The position numbers and the translations under genes are program-made. A stretch of 64,000 nucleotides of DNA, taken from NCBI GenBank assembly GCA_964521715.1, contig CAZFSS010000001.1:1-64000 (forward strand), in the 5' to 3' direction. This DNA comes from DAOVRD01 sp964521715 (GTDB taxonomy: Bacteria > Planctomycetota > Brocadiia > SM23-32). The notes under the pieces are model-generated. The model was not told the DNA's origin, did no database searches, and worked only from the letters and a program-made list of their open reading frames with translations. Shown here in pieces: positions 1-8,150 of this stretch (within the stretch, counting starts at the first letter, position 1; each line of letters starts with the position of its first letter).

Positions 1-63
1 GGCCTGCGGCGAAATCCGCTCCGTCGCGGCCACGGGTCATCCTGTTAGAGGCTCTTAGTGCCC

Positions 64-92
64 TTGACGGTGTGCAGGTTTTGGGTTAGCTT
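64..92 (+). promoter_or_regulatory. Putative sigma-70 promoter for the MBL-fold gene
   Basis: TTGACG at 64-69 and TAGCTT at 87-92 are separated by 17 bases, and the gene starts 66 bases further on. The -35 box is close to consensus and the -10 box is moderate. The rest of bases 1-157 shows no gene. Confidence 0.4.
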
Positions 93-157
93 TCCGGTTG
101 CTCTCCTTGCGTGGCATCTGAGCCTTACCCCTTGCTTGCGTGAAGGAAAAGACGACG

Positions 158-1180
158 ATGTCCCGACTTCAAATCGACATGTTGCCGGTCGGCGACGCCG
201 ACGCCTTGGTCATCGAGGTCCAACTGGGCGGGCCGCTGGAGGTCCTGCTGATCGACGGAGGCAAGGACTGGGAGGACGGCGAACGCGTCCTCCGGCAGCT
301 GGACGCCTACTACGGCAGGCGGGTCGACCATCTGGTTCTGTCGCACATCGACGTTGACCACGCCGGAGGCCTGCTGCACGTGGTCGAGAACCTGGAGCCC
401 CGCCGCATTGGCCGGGCGTGGGTCCACGATCTGGCCAAACACGGCGTGAACGTGCGGAAAGCCATCGACATCGCCCGGCGGCTCGCCGGCGAGGCCGAGT
501 CCGACGCAGTGAGAACCGTCGCCACTCGCCTGGCCGATTCGGTGGAAATGACGCAGCGCCTTATCGCAACGCTCAAGGACCGCGGCGTGCCCGTAGAGGA
601 GCCGTTCGCCGACGCAGGCAGCCGCATCGGCCCCATGCAGGTCCTGGGTCCGACTCGGGCTTTCTTCGAGGAATGCGTCCAATTCTACGCCGACGTGAAG
701 ATGCTCGGCGGCATGGTGGAGCAGGGCATCTCCTTCCGACGCCGGAAGACTGCGGGCTCGGGGCCGGCCGCCCCGGACGAAGTGCTGGCGGCCGCCATAG
801 ATGATCCGGAGACGGAGAAGCAGGCCTCCGCGATACTGCTGCTGAACTACGAGGGGGACAAGTACCTTTTCTGCGGGGATGCGGGGCGGCAGGGATTCGC
901 CGCGTGTCCCGACCTGGAGAAGGCGCGCGGGCTGCACCTGCTCAAAGTCCCGAATCACGGCAGCAAGCACAACCTCAGCCCCGACCTGCTGGACCTGTTC
1001 CGGCCCGCGCTGGCCTACATCTCCGCCAGCGGCATCGGGATCAACCCGCACCCTGACCTCGTCACGTCGCTCAAGAACCGGGGGGCCGTCATCTACACGA
1101 CCGCGCACAGCGGCAACGTGTGGCATCGGCGCGGCGATGTGCCCTCCAGAATGGGATTCGAGACGCGCCGGCCCATGTAG
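158..1180 (+). CDS. MBL-fold metallohydrolase (ComEC/Rec2-like catalytic domain)
   Basis: A soluble 340-residue protein with the metallo-beta-lactamase fold. The zinc-binding motif SHIDVDHAGG lies near residue 63. Later motifs of the ComEC-type branch follow: CGDAG (aspartate ligand), PNHGSKHN (histidine) and a terminal INPHPD. There are no membrane segments, so it is the stand-alone hydrolase rather than the DNA-uptake channel. The ATG at 158 is chosen over the in-frame GTG at 140 because GAAGGA lies about 8 bases upstream of it. Family members hydrolyse phosphodiesters, nucleotides or unknown substrates. It converges on an HD phosphohydrolase 17 bases downstream. Exact substrate unknown. 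Confidence 0.85.
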   Translation: MSRLQIDMLPVGDADALVIEVQLGGPLEVLLIDGGKDWEDGERVLRQLDAYYGRRVDHLVLSHIDVDHAGGLLHVVENLEPRRIGRAWVHDLAKHGVNVRKAIDIARRLAGEAESDAVRTVATRLADSVEMTQRLIATLKDRGVPVEEPFADAGSRIGPMQVLGPTRAFFEECVQFYADVKMLGGMVEQGISFRRRKTAGSGPAAPDEVLAAAIDDPETEKQASAILLLNYEGDKYLFCGDAGRQGFAACPDLEKARGLHLLKVPNHGSKHNLSPDLLDLFRPALAYISASGIGINPHPDLVTSLKNRGAVIYTTAHSGNVWHRRGDVPSRMGFETRRPM

Positions 1181-1197
1181 CACGCGTGCCGCCGCGC

Positions 1198-2508
1198 TCA
1201 GAGGCGCCCCCCGCGTTTCTCCGCGGGAAGCTCGTTGGGGTGGCCGATGATCTCTTCGCAGATCCGGCCCGCTTCCGCAGCCTTGCCGGTCAGAGCCGGT
1301 GAGAGGAAGACGTAGAGCTTCCAGAGCGCTTCGTGCTGGTGCTTCAGCAGGCGGATCTCCTCGCTGTTCAGCGCCGAGAGCCTCGTCAACTCCCCTCCGG
1401 GCATGGCGACGGGCACGTCGGCCTCCTTCAACGCCATCCCGGCGGGCGCGCAATACACGGCCACGCGGTGCTCGTCCGTGCCGAGCGCGTCGGCGATCCG
1501 GCGCTCGGCGGCGCTGCGCCCCTCGTTCTCGTTCAGGTGATACTTGCGCACGGCCAGGCGCACGTCCTCCTCGCCGATCCCCCTGGACAGCATGTAGCAG
1601 CGCTTGAAGAGACGCCGCTGCCGGAAACCGTCCAAAAGCTCCCGCAGGGCCGCGTCTCCGCCGAAGCGTTCGGTCAGGTGGTAAAGCAGGGCGTCGTCCG
1701 TGAAGTGGCAGAGGTCCCGCTCTTGGAGCCCGGATGCGAGGGCCCTTTCGATGGCCTTCGAGATCATCACGCCGGCCGCAATCTTGGCGTGGTGGTAGTA
1801 GACGCGCTCGCTCAGGACGTACCGGATGCGCAGGAGGTTCGTGACCTCGCTGAGCGCGTCGCGACGGAAAAACCCGCCCTGCTGCATGTCGAGCACGAGG
1901 CGGCCGTCCACGACGCGGAAGTAATGGAAGACGCGCTCGTCGTACTCGTAGCACAGGCCGCAGAAGTAGTTGTCCCGCTTCAGGTAGTCCAGCAGGTCGG
2001 CGCCGATGGTGCCCCCGATGATCTGCCACAGGTGCTGCTGTGGAGCGGGCAGCTCCCGTCCGGGCGAGAGCATCGTCAGGACCAATCTGCCCGCCTCGGA
2101 GGAGCCGAGCAGATCGGCGAGCTCGCCGCTGCCCAGCAGGCGGTCATATCTGGCGGCGCTGCGGTCGTGTCGCTCGAGCAGACGGCGCTCGTCCTCGAAC
2201 GTGTGGCCGAACGGGATGTGCGTCACGTCGTGCACGAGCGCGGCCAGGAACACGGCGCGCTTCTGCTGTTCGGGCAGGGCGAAGCCGCCCTCCGACTCTA
2301 TCCGGGAGACGATGCGCTTGGCCATCCAGCACGTGCCCAGGCAGTGCTCAAAGCGCGTGTGCTGGGCGCTGGGGTAGACGTAGTAGGCCGCGCCGAGCTG
2401 GCGTATCCCGCGCAATCGCTGCATCTGCGGCGTGTCGAGCGCGGCCATCTCCTCGTCGGTGAGGTAGATGTCCTTGTGGACTGCGTCGCGCAGCTTTCTC
2501 ACGTGCAT
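1198..2508 (-). CDS. HD-domain phosphohydrolase, SAMHD1/COG1078-like
   Basis: A 436-residue protein with the metal-binding HD signature of dNTP triphosphohydrolase-like enzymes: an early histidine in HTRFEHCLG (near residue 50), HDVTHIPFGH (near 93) and the downstream aspartate in GADLLDYLKRD. This arrangement is typical of COG1078, related to SAMHD1 and bacterial dGTPases. The C-terminal 200 residues are the helical region usual in the family. Likely reaction: removal of phosphates from (deoxy)nucleotides, specificity unknown. It lies 16 bases downstream of scpB on the same strand, so it is probably the last gene of that operon. Confidence 0.85.
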   Translation of the reverse strand: MHVRKLRDAVHKDIYLTDEEMAALDTPQMQRLRGIRQLGAAYYVYPSAQHTRFEHCLGTCWMAKRIVSRIESEGGFALPEQQKRAVFLAALVHDVTHIPFGHTFEDERRLLERHDRSAARYDRLLGSGELADLLGSSEAGRLVLTMLSPGRELPAPQQHLWQIIGGTIGADLLDYLKRDNYFCGLCYEYDERVFHYFRVVDGRLVLDMQQGGFFRRDALSEVTNLLRIRYVLSERVYYHHAKIAAGVMISKAIERALASGLQERDLCHFTDDALLYHLTERFGGDAALRELLDGFRQRRLFKRCYMLSRGIGEEDVRLAVRKYHLNENEGRSAAERRIADALGTDEHRVAVYCAPAGMALKEADVPVAMPGGELTRLSALNSEEIRLLKHQHEALWKLYVFLSPALTGKAAEAGRICEEIIGHPNELPAEKRGGRL

Positions 2509-2524
2509 GGCCCCCGCCTATGCT

Positions 2525-3193
2525 TCAGTCGTTCGCCTTCGGGGAGCCGGGACGGACGGCGCGCGACGTCTGCGGCAGGTCGCTCAAGGAGCGCAGGCCG
2601 AAGGCTTCCAGGAAATAACGCGTCGTGCCGTACAGCAGCGGCCGCCCCAGCTCTTCGCTCTTGCCCGTGACCTTCAGCAGTCGCCTGTCCACGAGGGAGC
2701 GAAGGATGTGTCCCGACTGAACGCCCCGGATGTCCTCTGTTTCGGCGCGCGTGATGGGCTGCCGATAGGCGACGATTGCCAGCGTTTCGAGGGCCGCCTT
2801 GCTCAGGGTCTCCTGCTGGCGGCGGTTGGCGAGCTGGAGTATCCAGGGGGCGAACTCGGGCCGGGTGAGCAACTGGAATCCGCCGGCGATCTCCTCGACG
2901 CCGAACGCCCTGCCTTCCGCGTCGTACTCCTGCTGAAGTTCCCTGATGATGCGGCGCGCCTCTCGGCCGTCGCCCGCGCCGGATATCTCTGCCAGCCGGC
3001 CCGCGGTGACCGGCTTGTCCGTGCTGAACAGCAGCGCTTCGATGACCCTCTTGGCCTGGCCGGCGTCGGCGGATGCCCCTTGCTCCGGAGCTGCAACTTC
3101 GGGCGCTTCCGTCGCAGCTTGCGGGGAGTCCGTGACCGGCGCTTGCGGATCGTCGTCCGCAGGATCAGGCACGTGCTCGTGTTCGACGCTCAT
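2525..3193 (-). CDS. scpB: Segregation and condensation protein B
   Basis: Kleisin-interacting winged-helix partner of the SMC complex, acting on chromosome compaction and segregation. The first 45 residues are an acidic, alanine- and proline-rich tail. The ScpB core then starts with RVIEALLFSTDKPVTAGRLA and contains KAALETLAIVAYRQPITRAE, both hallmarks. Length is 222 residues, normal for the family. The ATG overlaps the stop of the preceding mini-ORF as ATGA, which suggests translational coupling and fixes the start. No scpA is seen in the window. Confidence 0.92.
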   Translation of the reverse strand: MSVEHEHVPDPADDDPQAPVTDSPQAATEAPEVAAPEQGASADAGQAKRVIEALLFSTDKPVTAGRLAEISGAGDGREARRIIRELQQEYDAEGRAFGVEEIAGGFQLLTRPEFAPWILQLANRRQQETLSKAALETLAIVAYRQPITRAETEDIRGVQSGHILRSLVDRRLLKVTGKSEELGRPLLYGTTRYFLEAFGLRSLSDLPQTSRAVRPGSPKAND

Positions 3194-3378
3194 CCCCCGT
3201 ATGCCTCGGCTGTTCTCTCGATGATCTTCCGGACGGCTTTGCGCGCGGCTTTCGTGGCCGCAAGGCTGCTGACGGTGGCTCCCGTGACGGCGTCGACGCT
3301 GCTCAGGCAGATCAGCGCCAGCGGGGGGCTCAGCTTGACGTGCGCGGGGAAGGTCATGGTCTGCGTGGTAGCTGCCAT
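3190..3378 (-). CDS. Mini-ORF with an FMN-binding-domain-like motif
   Basis: A 62-residue ORF lies between the aminotransferase and scpB. It contains SVDAVTGATVSS (about residues 28-39), which fits the [S/T]GATx[S/T] motif where RnfG/NqrC-type FMN-binding domains attach flavin, followed by the usual amphipathic helix. Only the C-terminal part of such a domain is present: upstream of the ATG the frame runs into the aminotransferase gene. Its TGA overlaps the scpB ATG (ATGA), so it is probably translated. It may be a remnant or a minimal domain. The motif match could be chance. Confidence 0.45.
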   Translation of the reverse strand: MAATTQTMTFPAHVKLSPPLALICLSSVDAVTGATVSSLAATKAARKAVRKIIERTAEAYGG

Positions 3379-3430
3379 CCATCGCCTGAAGAGCCGTTTC
3401 GCTTTCAAGAGGAGGCCGGGCGTCCGCGGG

Positions 3431-4639
3431 CTAGGTGGCCCGGGACACGCTGGCCCTCTGCCGACGCAGCGCACGGCCGATCTGCCGCACGGCCTGGCGC
3501 AGCCGCTGTCTGTTCTCAACGATCGCCATGCGCACGAAGCCGTCTCCGCCCTCGCCGAAGGCCGCGCCGGGGGCGATCGCGACGCTCGCCTCCGCCAGCA
3601 GCATAAGGCAGAAGTCCACCGAACCCATGCTCCGGAGGTCCTCGGGGATGGGGGCCCAGACGAACATGGTGCCCCTGGGGGGCTCGACGGGCCAGCCGAC
3701 CCTGTTCAGCCCCGAACAGAGGACGTCGCGGCGCTCCTGGTACGTCTGCGCCTGCTTCTGGACGTCCTCCCGGCACTCCCTCAGGGCGACGATGCTGGCG
3801 ATCTGCACCGGCATGAACAGGCCGTAGTCGTAATAGCCTTTGACGCGGGCCAGACCGCCGACGACCTGGGGGTGGCCGACGCAGAACCCGACCCGCCAGC
3901 CGGCCATGTTGAAGCTCTTGGACATGGACGAGAACTCGACGCCGACCTCCTTCGCTCCCGGCGCCTGGAGGAAGCTCGGCGCCCTGTATCCGTCGAAAGT
4001 CATGTGGCTGTAGGCGAAGTCATGGATGATGAGGATGTCGTGCGCGCGTGCGAACTGCACGGCCCTCTGGAAGAAGTCCAGCTCCACGGTCAGGGTCGTG
4101 GGGTTGTGCGGGTAGTTCAGGATCAGGAGCTTGGGCTTCGGCTCGACCGTCGGCACCAGCTCGTCGAGGCGGTCGAAGAAGTCCAGCTTGTTCGACACGG
4201 GCAAGGTGACGGCCCTGCCGCCCGCCAGCGTGAGGCTGTGGATGTGCGGCGGAAATGCCGGCGTCGGCACTATGGCCGTGTCGCCCGCCTCCACGAGCAC
4301 GAGCGACAGGTGGGACAGGCCCTCCTTGCTGCCGATGGTGCAGACGACTTCGCCGTCCGGGTCGAGCTCCACGCCGTACTCGCGGCGGTAGAACGCGGCG
4401 ACCTCGCGCTTGAGGTTGAAGATGCCGTCCGCGCTGACGCTGTAACGGTGGTTGCGCGGGTCCTGCACTGCCTCCACGAGCTTGTTGATGATGGGCAACG
4501 GCGTGGGATCGTTCGGGTTCCCCATGCCCAGGTCGATGATGTCCTCCCCGTCGTGCCGGCGCCTCATCTTCTCCGCATTCAGCTTGCCGAAGATGTACTC
4601 GGGCAGTTTGCCGACTCGGCTGGCGAACTCGATCTTCAT
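3431..4639 (-). CDS. Class I/II PLP aminotransferase, AlaC-like
   Basis: A fold-type I pyridoxal-phosphate aminotransferase of 402 residues. The Schiff-base lysine sits in SSMSKSFNMAGW (about residue 238). NYPHNPTT (about 175) and IIHDFAYSHM (about 202) are the usual PLP-contact motifs, and the substrate arginine region is near the C-terminus (GDGFVRMAI). Overall pattern is closest to alanine/glutamate-pyruvate aminotransferases (AlaC) and LL-diaminopimelate aminotransferases, so the substrate is inferred. It starts 8 bases after the stop of the SurA-like gene and is part of the same minus-strand operon. Confidence 0.85.
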   Translation of the reverse strand: MKIEFASRVGKLPEYIFGKLNAEKMRRRHDGEDIIDLGMGNPNDPTPLPIINKLVEAVQDPRNHRYSVSADGIFNLKREVAAFYRREYGVELDPDGEVVCTIGSKEGLSHLSLVLVEAGDTAIVPTPAFPPHIHSLTLAGGRAVTLPVSNKLDFFDRLDELVPTVEPKPKLLILNYPHNPTTLTVELDFFQRAVQFARAHDILIIHDFAYSHMTFDGYRAPSFLQAPGAKEVGVEFSSMSKSFNMAGWRVGFCVGHPQVVGGLARVKGYYDYGLFMPVQIASIVALRECREDVQKQAQTYQERRDVLCSGLNRVGWPVEPPRGTMFVWAPIPEDLRSMGSVDFCLMLLAEASVAIAPGAAFGEGGDGFVRMAIVENRQRLRQAVRQIGRALRRQRASVSRAT

Positions 4640-4646
4640 CTTGTGA

Positions 4647-6428
4647 TCACTTCAGCCTCGCTTCGATGGTCGCTTCGGCCTGGAGCTTTAGTATCAAGGC
4701 GCGGATTCGCTTCCTTGCCTTGCGCAGGAAAGCCTCCCGCTCGACGGACGAACGCACGGAGTCCAGGGACGGCGCCTCGGGCGGGGAGAACCGCTTCAGC
4801 AGTCTGATTATACGGTACTTGCCCGCGTGTTCAAAGACGCGGCTGGTCTCGCCTTCGCGTAAGTCCTTAGCATATGGGTAGTAGGGATGTGAGCCCATGA
4901 CGTTCAGGAGCCTCCCGCGCTCCATCCACAAGCCGGGCTCTGCGGACTCGGTCAGCGCAACCAGGTCGAAGCTGGCTCCCTGCCTCACCTGCTCCAGCAT
5001 GCGCTGGGCCGCCGCCTGCGTGTCCGCAACCGCCTCGGTGACGACGAGGCGCTCGCCGCTGAAGTCCGCGTAGGCTTCCTGCAAGTCCGCCTCGGTCACT
5101 TCCACGTCGGGGGCGACCATCTTCTCGGCCAGCAGCGTGGCGCGGATGTTGTCCGGGGGGACGAACTCGCGCAGCAGCGACTCCTTGAACTGGTCCACGT
5201 CGACCCCGTTCGCCTTCAAGGACGCGCTCAGGTCGTCCGCCGTCGTGCCGCGCAGAAGCGCCTGCTCCTGGAGTAACCGGTCCGCCACCATCTGCTTGCG
5301 GGCGTCCACTTCGTCCGCGGAGACGGAGACGCCGCGCCCCGCCGCCTCCTGCAGGATCAGCGTGCGCTCGATGTGGGACTGGAGCATGGCAGGTCCGAAC
5401 TCCTCGATCAGGGCCTCCGCCAGATCGTCGATCAGCAGCGGCTCGCCGTTCACAAACGCGGCCACGTCTTCGCCCAGGGCGCGCCGATCGCTCGGGTCCG
5501 AGGCCAGGTTGACCACGACGCAGGCGTCGGCGTTCAGGCGGGCCAGCAACACGTCGAACTGCTGCCGCGCGGTCACGGCGACGAGCTCCGCCCGCAGTTG
5601 GTCCTTGACCTGTTCGAGGGGCTCTTCGGCGGCAGGTATCTCCTTGATGAACCGGAACACGTGCCAATACCGGCCGTCGTCGCGCAGCCTGAGTTCCTCC
5701 GGCTTCATCCCGGCAAGGACGCGGCCGAACTCGGAGGAGGCAGGAACCGGCCCGATGCGGCCCTTGTAAGGTGCGCTGGCCCGGTCGAGGCTCATCTGCA
5801 GGACAGCCTCGGTCCACATCTCCGGATTGCCCCGCAGCGCGGACAGCAAACCCTCGGCCTGGCTGCGCTGCGCCACGACGATGTGGGCCGCCGCGTAGCG
5901 CCTGCCCCGCGTGCGTTCGTAGTATGCACGCAGCGCGTCCTCGCTCAGGTCCATCTGCGGCTCCAGCAGCCTCTCCGCAAGGAGCTGGATGCGCAAAGGG
6001 GTCTCGGAGATGCTCTCGCTCAGCTCCTTCCGTATGGCGTCCGCATCCCAGCCATACTGCCGGCTGGCCTCGCGGAACTCATCGGGCCCCATCCGCACTC
6101 GCTCCAGCAGCGTCCGCATGCTGAGCTCCAGCTCCAGCTCCTTCCTGGCGGCCAGCTCCTGCTCGGTCACCGTTATGCCCTGCCGCCGGGCCTCCTGCTG
6201 CACGAGCATCCGGTCCATCACGCTCCCCAGGGCAGATGGGCCAAGCGAATTGACGAGAGAGCGGCCGAACTCCTCCCGGGAGATCGCCTGGCCGTTGACT
6301 ACGGCGACGACTGCGCCGTCGCCCGCGCCCGCCGGCGATGCGAGGGCAAGCGCCGCAAAGACGATCGCGATTCCACTCCGAAGGAGCATGGGACCCGTCT
6401 CAGCAGGAGGTGGGGCGCCCTCGCGCAT
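4647..6428 (-). CDS. SurA-like periplasmic peptidyl-prolyl isomerase/foldase with tandem duplication
   Basis: An exported protein of 593 residues. A hydrophobic stretch (SGIAIVFAALALASPAGAGDG) ends near residue 36, as in a signal peptide. Two homologous SurA/PpiC-type units follow. The first begins VVAVVNGQAISREEF with HAQ-like QQEARRQGITVTEQEL. The second begins VAAFVNGEPLLIDDL with LQEAAGRGVSVSADEV. Each N-terminal helical unit is followed by a parvulin-like region (IVVAQRSQAEGL; VTEAVADTQAAAQ). The ATG at 6428 forms TGATG with the stop of the upstream mini-ORF. The downstream ATG at 6389 is an alternative. Probable role: chaperoning outer-membrane or secreted proteins. Confidence 0.8.
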   Translation of the reverse strand: MREGAPPPAETGPMLLRSGIAIVFAALALASPAGAGDGAVVAVVNGQAISREEFGRSLVNSLGPSALGSVMDRMLVQQEARRQGITVTEQELAARKELELELSMRTLLERVRMGPDEFREASRQYGWDADAIRKELSESISETPLRIQLLAERLLEPQMDLSEDALRAYYERTRGRRYAAAHIVVAQRSQAEGLLSALRGNPEMWTEAVLQMSLDRASAPYKGRIGPVPASSEFGRVLAGMKPEELRLRDDGRYWHVFRFIKEIPAAEEPLEQVKDQLRAELVAVTARQQFDVLLARLNADACVVVNLASDPSDRRALGEDVAAFVNGEPLLIDDLAEALIEEFGPAMLQSHIERTLILQEAAGRGVSVSADEVDARKQMVADRLLQEQALLRGTTADDLSASLKANGVDVDQFKESLLREFVPPDNIRATLLAEKMVAPDVEVTEADLQEAYADFSGERLVVTEAVADTQAAAQRMLEQVRQGASFDLVALTESAEPGLWMERGRLLNVMGSHPYYPYAKDLREGETSRVFEHAGKYRIIRLLKRFSPPEAPSLDSVRSSVEREAFLRKARKRIRALILKLQAEATIEARLK

Positions 6429-6586
6429 CAGACCATCCCGGCGAACCCGAGGGACGCCATGGCCACGACGTTTTGGAGCGTCGTCGTTGCGGCCAGCGTC
6501 GGGCAGATGCCTACGGCAAGCACGAACACGGCGTTCTGTGCGAAGACGCCTTTGCCGAACTCGCTCCAGAGCGTTCGCTCGTTCAA
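6428..6586 (-). CDS. Mini-ORF resembling the N-terminus of RnfA/RnfE (NqrD/E)
   Basis: A 52-residue ORF starting with TTG after GAGGGG. It contains QNAVFVLAVGICPTLAATTT, which follows the conserved first-helix pattern of the Rnf/Nqr A and E subunits (N-x-V-x-V-x-x-LGxCP-x-LA-x-T). A full subunit has about 200 residues and six membrane helices, but here the frame stops in helix two. The stop overlaps the ATG of the foldase gene (TGATG) and a good promoter precedes it, so it looks expressed. It may be a truncated remnant or a small membrane leader protein. Confidence 0.45.
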   Translation of the reverse strand: MNERTLWSEFGKGVFAQNAVFVLAVGICPTLAATTTLQNVVAMASLGFAGMV

Positions 6587-6626
6587 AGAGCCCCTCGCGG
6601 CACGGGTTCAGCCCAAAAGACCGCCC

Positions 6627-6655
6627 ACTATAACAGAGCCCGGGCGGCCGCTCAA
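6627..6655 (-). promoter_or_regulatory. Sigma-70 promoter of the foldase-aminotransferase-scpB operon
   Basis: On the minus strand TTGAGC (6655-6650) and TATAGT (6632-6627) are separated by exactly 17 bases. Transcription would start near 6620, about 35 bases before the TTG of the mini-ORF. Confidence 0.6.
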
Positions 6656-6700
6656 GTCGGCGGCGGGCTTGAACAGGCACGCGCAAGCCGGGCCGCCGGG

Positions 6701-7036
6701 TCACGCAAGCAGGCCGACGAAGTTCGCCAGCACCAGCAGCGGCCAGAGGACCCAGCAGATGAGCAGCGCGTACGTCATCTCTACGCAGAAGGGGGCGAAG
6801 GCCCGGTCCACCAGGTAGAGGACGAGCGCGGCCAGGGGCAGGCCCTCCCCGGCGGCCAGAAGCATCACGGCCGCCTCGGGGCTCGTGGGCCAGTAGACCG
6901 CCAGCGTTGCCAGGGCGGCGCTCGCCATGAAAAAGGCGCCGCAGGCGATCAGGACGAGCGTCCTCCTCCGGGCGAACGCCACGGCGCTCGCGCCCAGCAA
7001 CGCCAACGACAACATGTTCAGATCAAGCGCCAGCAC
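6701..7036 (-). CDS. Small four-helix membrane protein, remotely NuoK-like
   Basis: A 111-residue hydrophobic protein with four predicted membrane segments (about residues 5-22, 29-50, 56-80 and 88-108). The GTG at 7036 is chosen because GGAGGAG lies 5 bases upstream. The second and third helices, with an arginine pair before helix two and a glutamate in AAGEGLPLAALVLYL, recall NuoK/MnhC-type subunits. The second-helix glutamate of NuoK is absent and an extra helix is present. No family is assigned. It stands just upstream of the operon holding Rnf-like fragments and diverges from the SAM hydrolase gene. Confidence 0.55.
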   Translation of the reverse strand: MLALDLNMLSLALLGASAVAFARRRTLVLIACGAFFMASAALATLAVYWPTSPEAAVMLLAAGEGLPLAALVLYLVDRAFAPFCVEMTYALLICWVLWPLLVLANFVGLLA

Positions 7037-7151
7037 ACGGGCTCCTCCGGCTGATGAGGGGCGGGGCGCCGCGTATTCTACATGCCGCGCAAGGGCTGCG
7101 GCAATCATCCGGCGCAGCCGGGCGCGGCAGCGGGAGCCCGGCCGTCAGTTC

Positions 7152-7181
7152 TTGCAATCGGTCGGACCGGGAGGTTACAAT
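7152..7181 (+). promoter_or_regulatory. Sigma-70 promoter of the SAM hydrolase gene
   Basis: TTGCAA (7152-7157) and TACAAT (7176-7181) are spaced by 18 bases. The ATG follows 48 bases after the -10 box. Confidence 0.55.
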
Positions 7182-7229
7182 CGAAGTTCTCGCCTGCATT
7201 GCACTTACGCGGCACTCGGACGAGCAGCC

Positions 7230-8084
7230 ATGGCAAGGTTCAGCATCTCCAGGAGCGTCCCGCCCATCGTCCTGCTGACTGATTTCGGCTTCAAAGACAG
7301 CTACGTGGGGGTCATGAAGGGCGTGATCCGCGGCATCTGCCGGGACGCGGACATCATCGACCTCTCGCACAACATCATGCCGCAAGACGTGGCGGAAGCG
7401 GCCTTCGTGCTGTCGGCTTCGTACCGCTATTTCCCCGAGGGAACCATCTTCGCGTGCGTCGTGGACCCGGGCGTGGGCACGGACCGAGCGGTGCTGTGCA
7501 TGAAGGCGGACCGGCGTGTGTTCCTGGCGCCGGATAACGGCCTCCTCAGCGTCATAGCGGAGCAGGCCGAGGGCGTTGAGGTCCGCAAAGTGACCGCTGA
7601 GGAATACTTCCTCAAGGACACGAGCGTAACGTTCCACGGGCGGGACATCTTTGCCCCCGTCGCCGCCCGCCTGGCCGAGGGGCTTGAGGCGTCCAAGCTG
7701 GGTCCGGCCGTCGGGAATCTGCGGAAGCTCCACCTCCCGCATCCCGTCCGCACTGCCGACGGCAGCCTGCGGGGCGAGATCGTCTATATCGATCAGTTCG
7801 GCAACCTGATCACGAACATCCAGCGGCCCACGCTGGCGCGCAGCTTCAGTGTGCCCGCTGACAGGATTATCGTCCGAGTCAAGGGCCGCGAGATCCAGGG
7901 GGTGTCCGCCACCTACGAGGACCGTGAAGAGGGTGAACTTGTCGCCCTCATGGGCAGCAGCGGCTACCTGGAGGTCGCCGTCAACCGCGGCTCCGCCGCT
8001 CGGGCGCTGGAGTGCGAGAAGGGGGAAGGCGTCCTCCTGACGGCGCCGGCAAAGGGCCGCGAGCGCGCGCCACGCCCCGGCTGA
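7230..8084 (+). CDS. SAM hydrolase / SAM hydroxide adenosyltransferase (DUF62)
   Basis: Enzyme of the DUF62 family, which splits S-adenosylmethionine into adenosine and methionine using water as nucleophile. The N-terminal LLTDFGFKDSYVGVMKG holds the conserved SAM-contact aspartate. DPGVGTDRAVL and FHGRDIFAPVA are the other family signatures and carry the Asp-Arg-His set of hydrolases. IDQFGNLITNI marks the C-terminal domain. The fluorinase/chlorinase loop is not seen, so a halogenase role is unlikely. Length 284 residues, normal. It is monocistronic, with its own promoter. The ATG at 7230 is preceded only by a weak Shine-Dalgarno sequence. Confidence 0.88.
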   Translation: MARFSISRSVPPIVLLTDFGFKDSYVGVMKGVIRGICRDADIIDLSHNIMPQDVAEAAFVLSASYRYFPEGTIFACVVDPGVGTDRAVLCMKADRRVFLAPDNGLLSVIAEQAEGVEVRKVTAEEYFLKDTSVTFHGRDIFAPVAARLAEGLEASKLGPAVGNLRKLHLPHPVRTADGSLRGEIVYIDQFGNLITNIQRPTLARSFSVPADRIIVRVKGREIQGVSATYEDREEGELVALMGSSGYLEVAVNRGSAARALECEKGEGVLLTAPAKGRERAPRPG

Positions 8085-8150
8085 TCCCGCCCGCGCCCGT
8101 CGGAGCCCTGCGAACCGGCTCGGGTCACCTCCGGATGCGCGGTGTCCCTC

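Noticed and set aside
2468..4807. A 779-codon open frame on the plus strand
   Set aside because: It runs antisense through scpB and the aminotransferase, has arginine- and leucine-rich low-information sequence, and exists because high GC makes stops rare.
7230..8084. Fluorinase or chlorinase function for the DUF62 protein
   Set aside because: Sequence fits the water-using hydrolases with the RD...H pattern, and the halogenase-specific loop is not seen.
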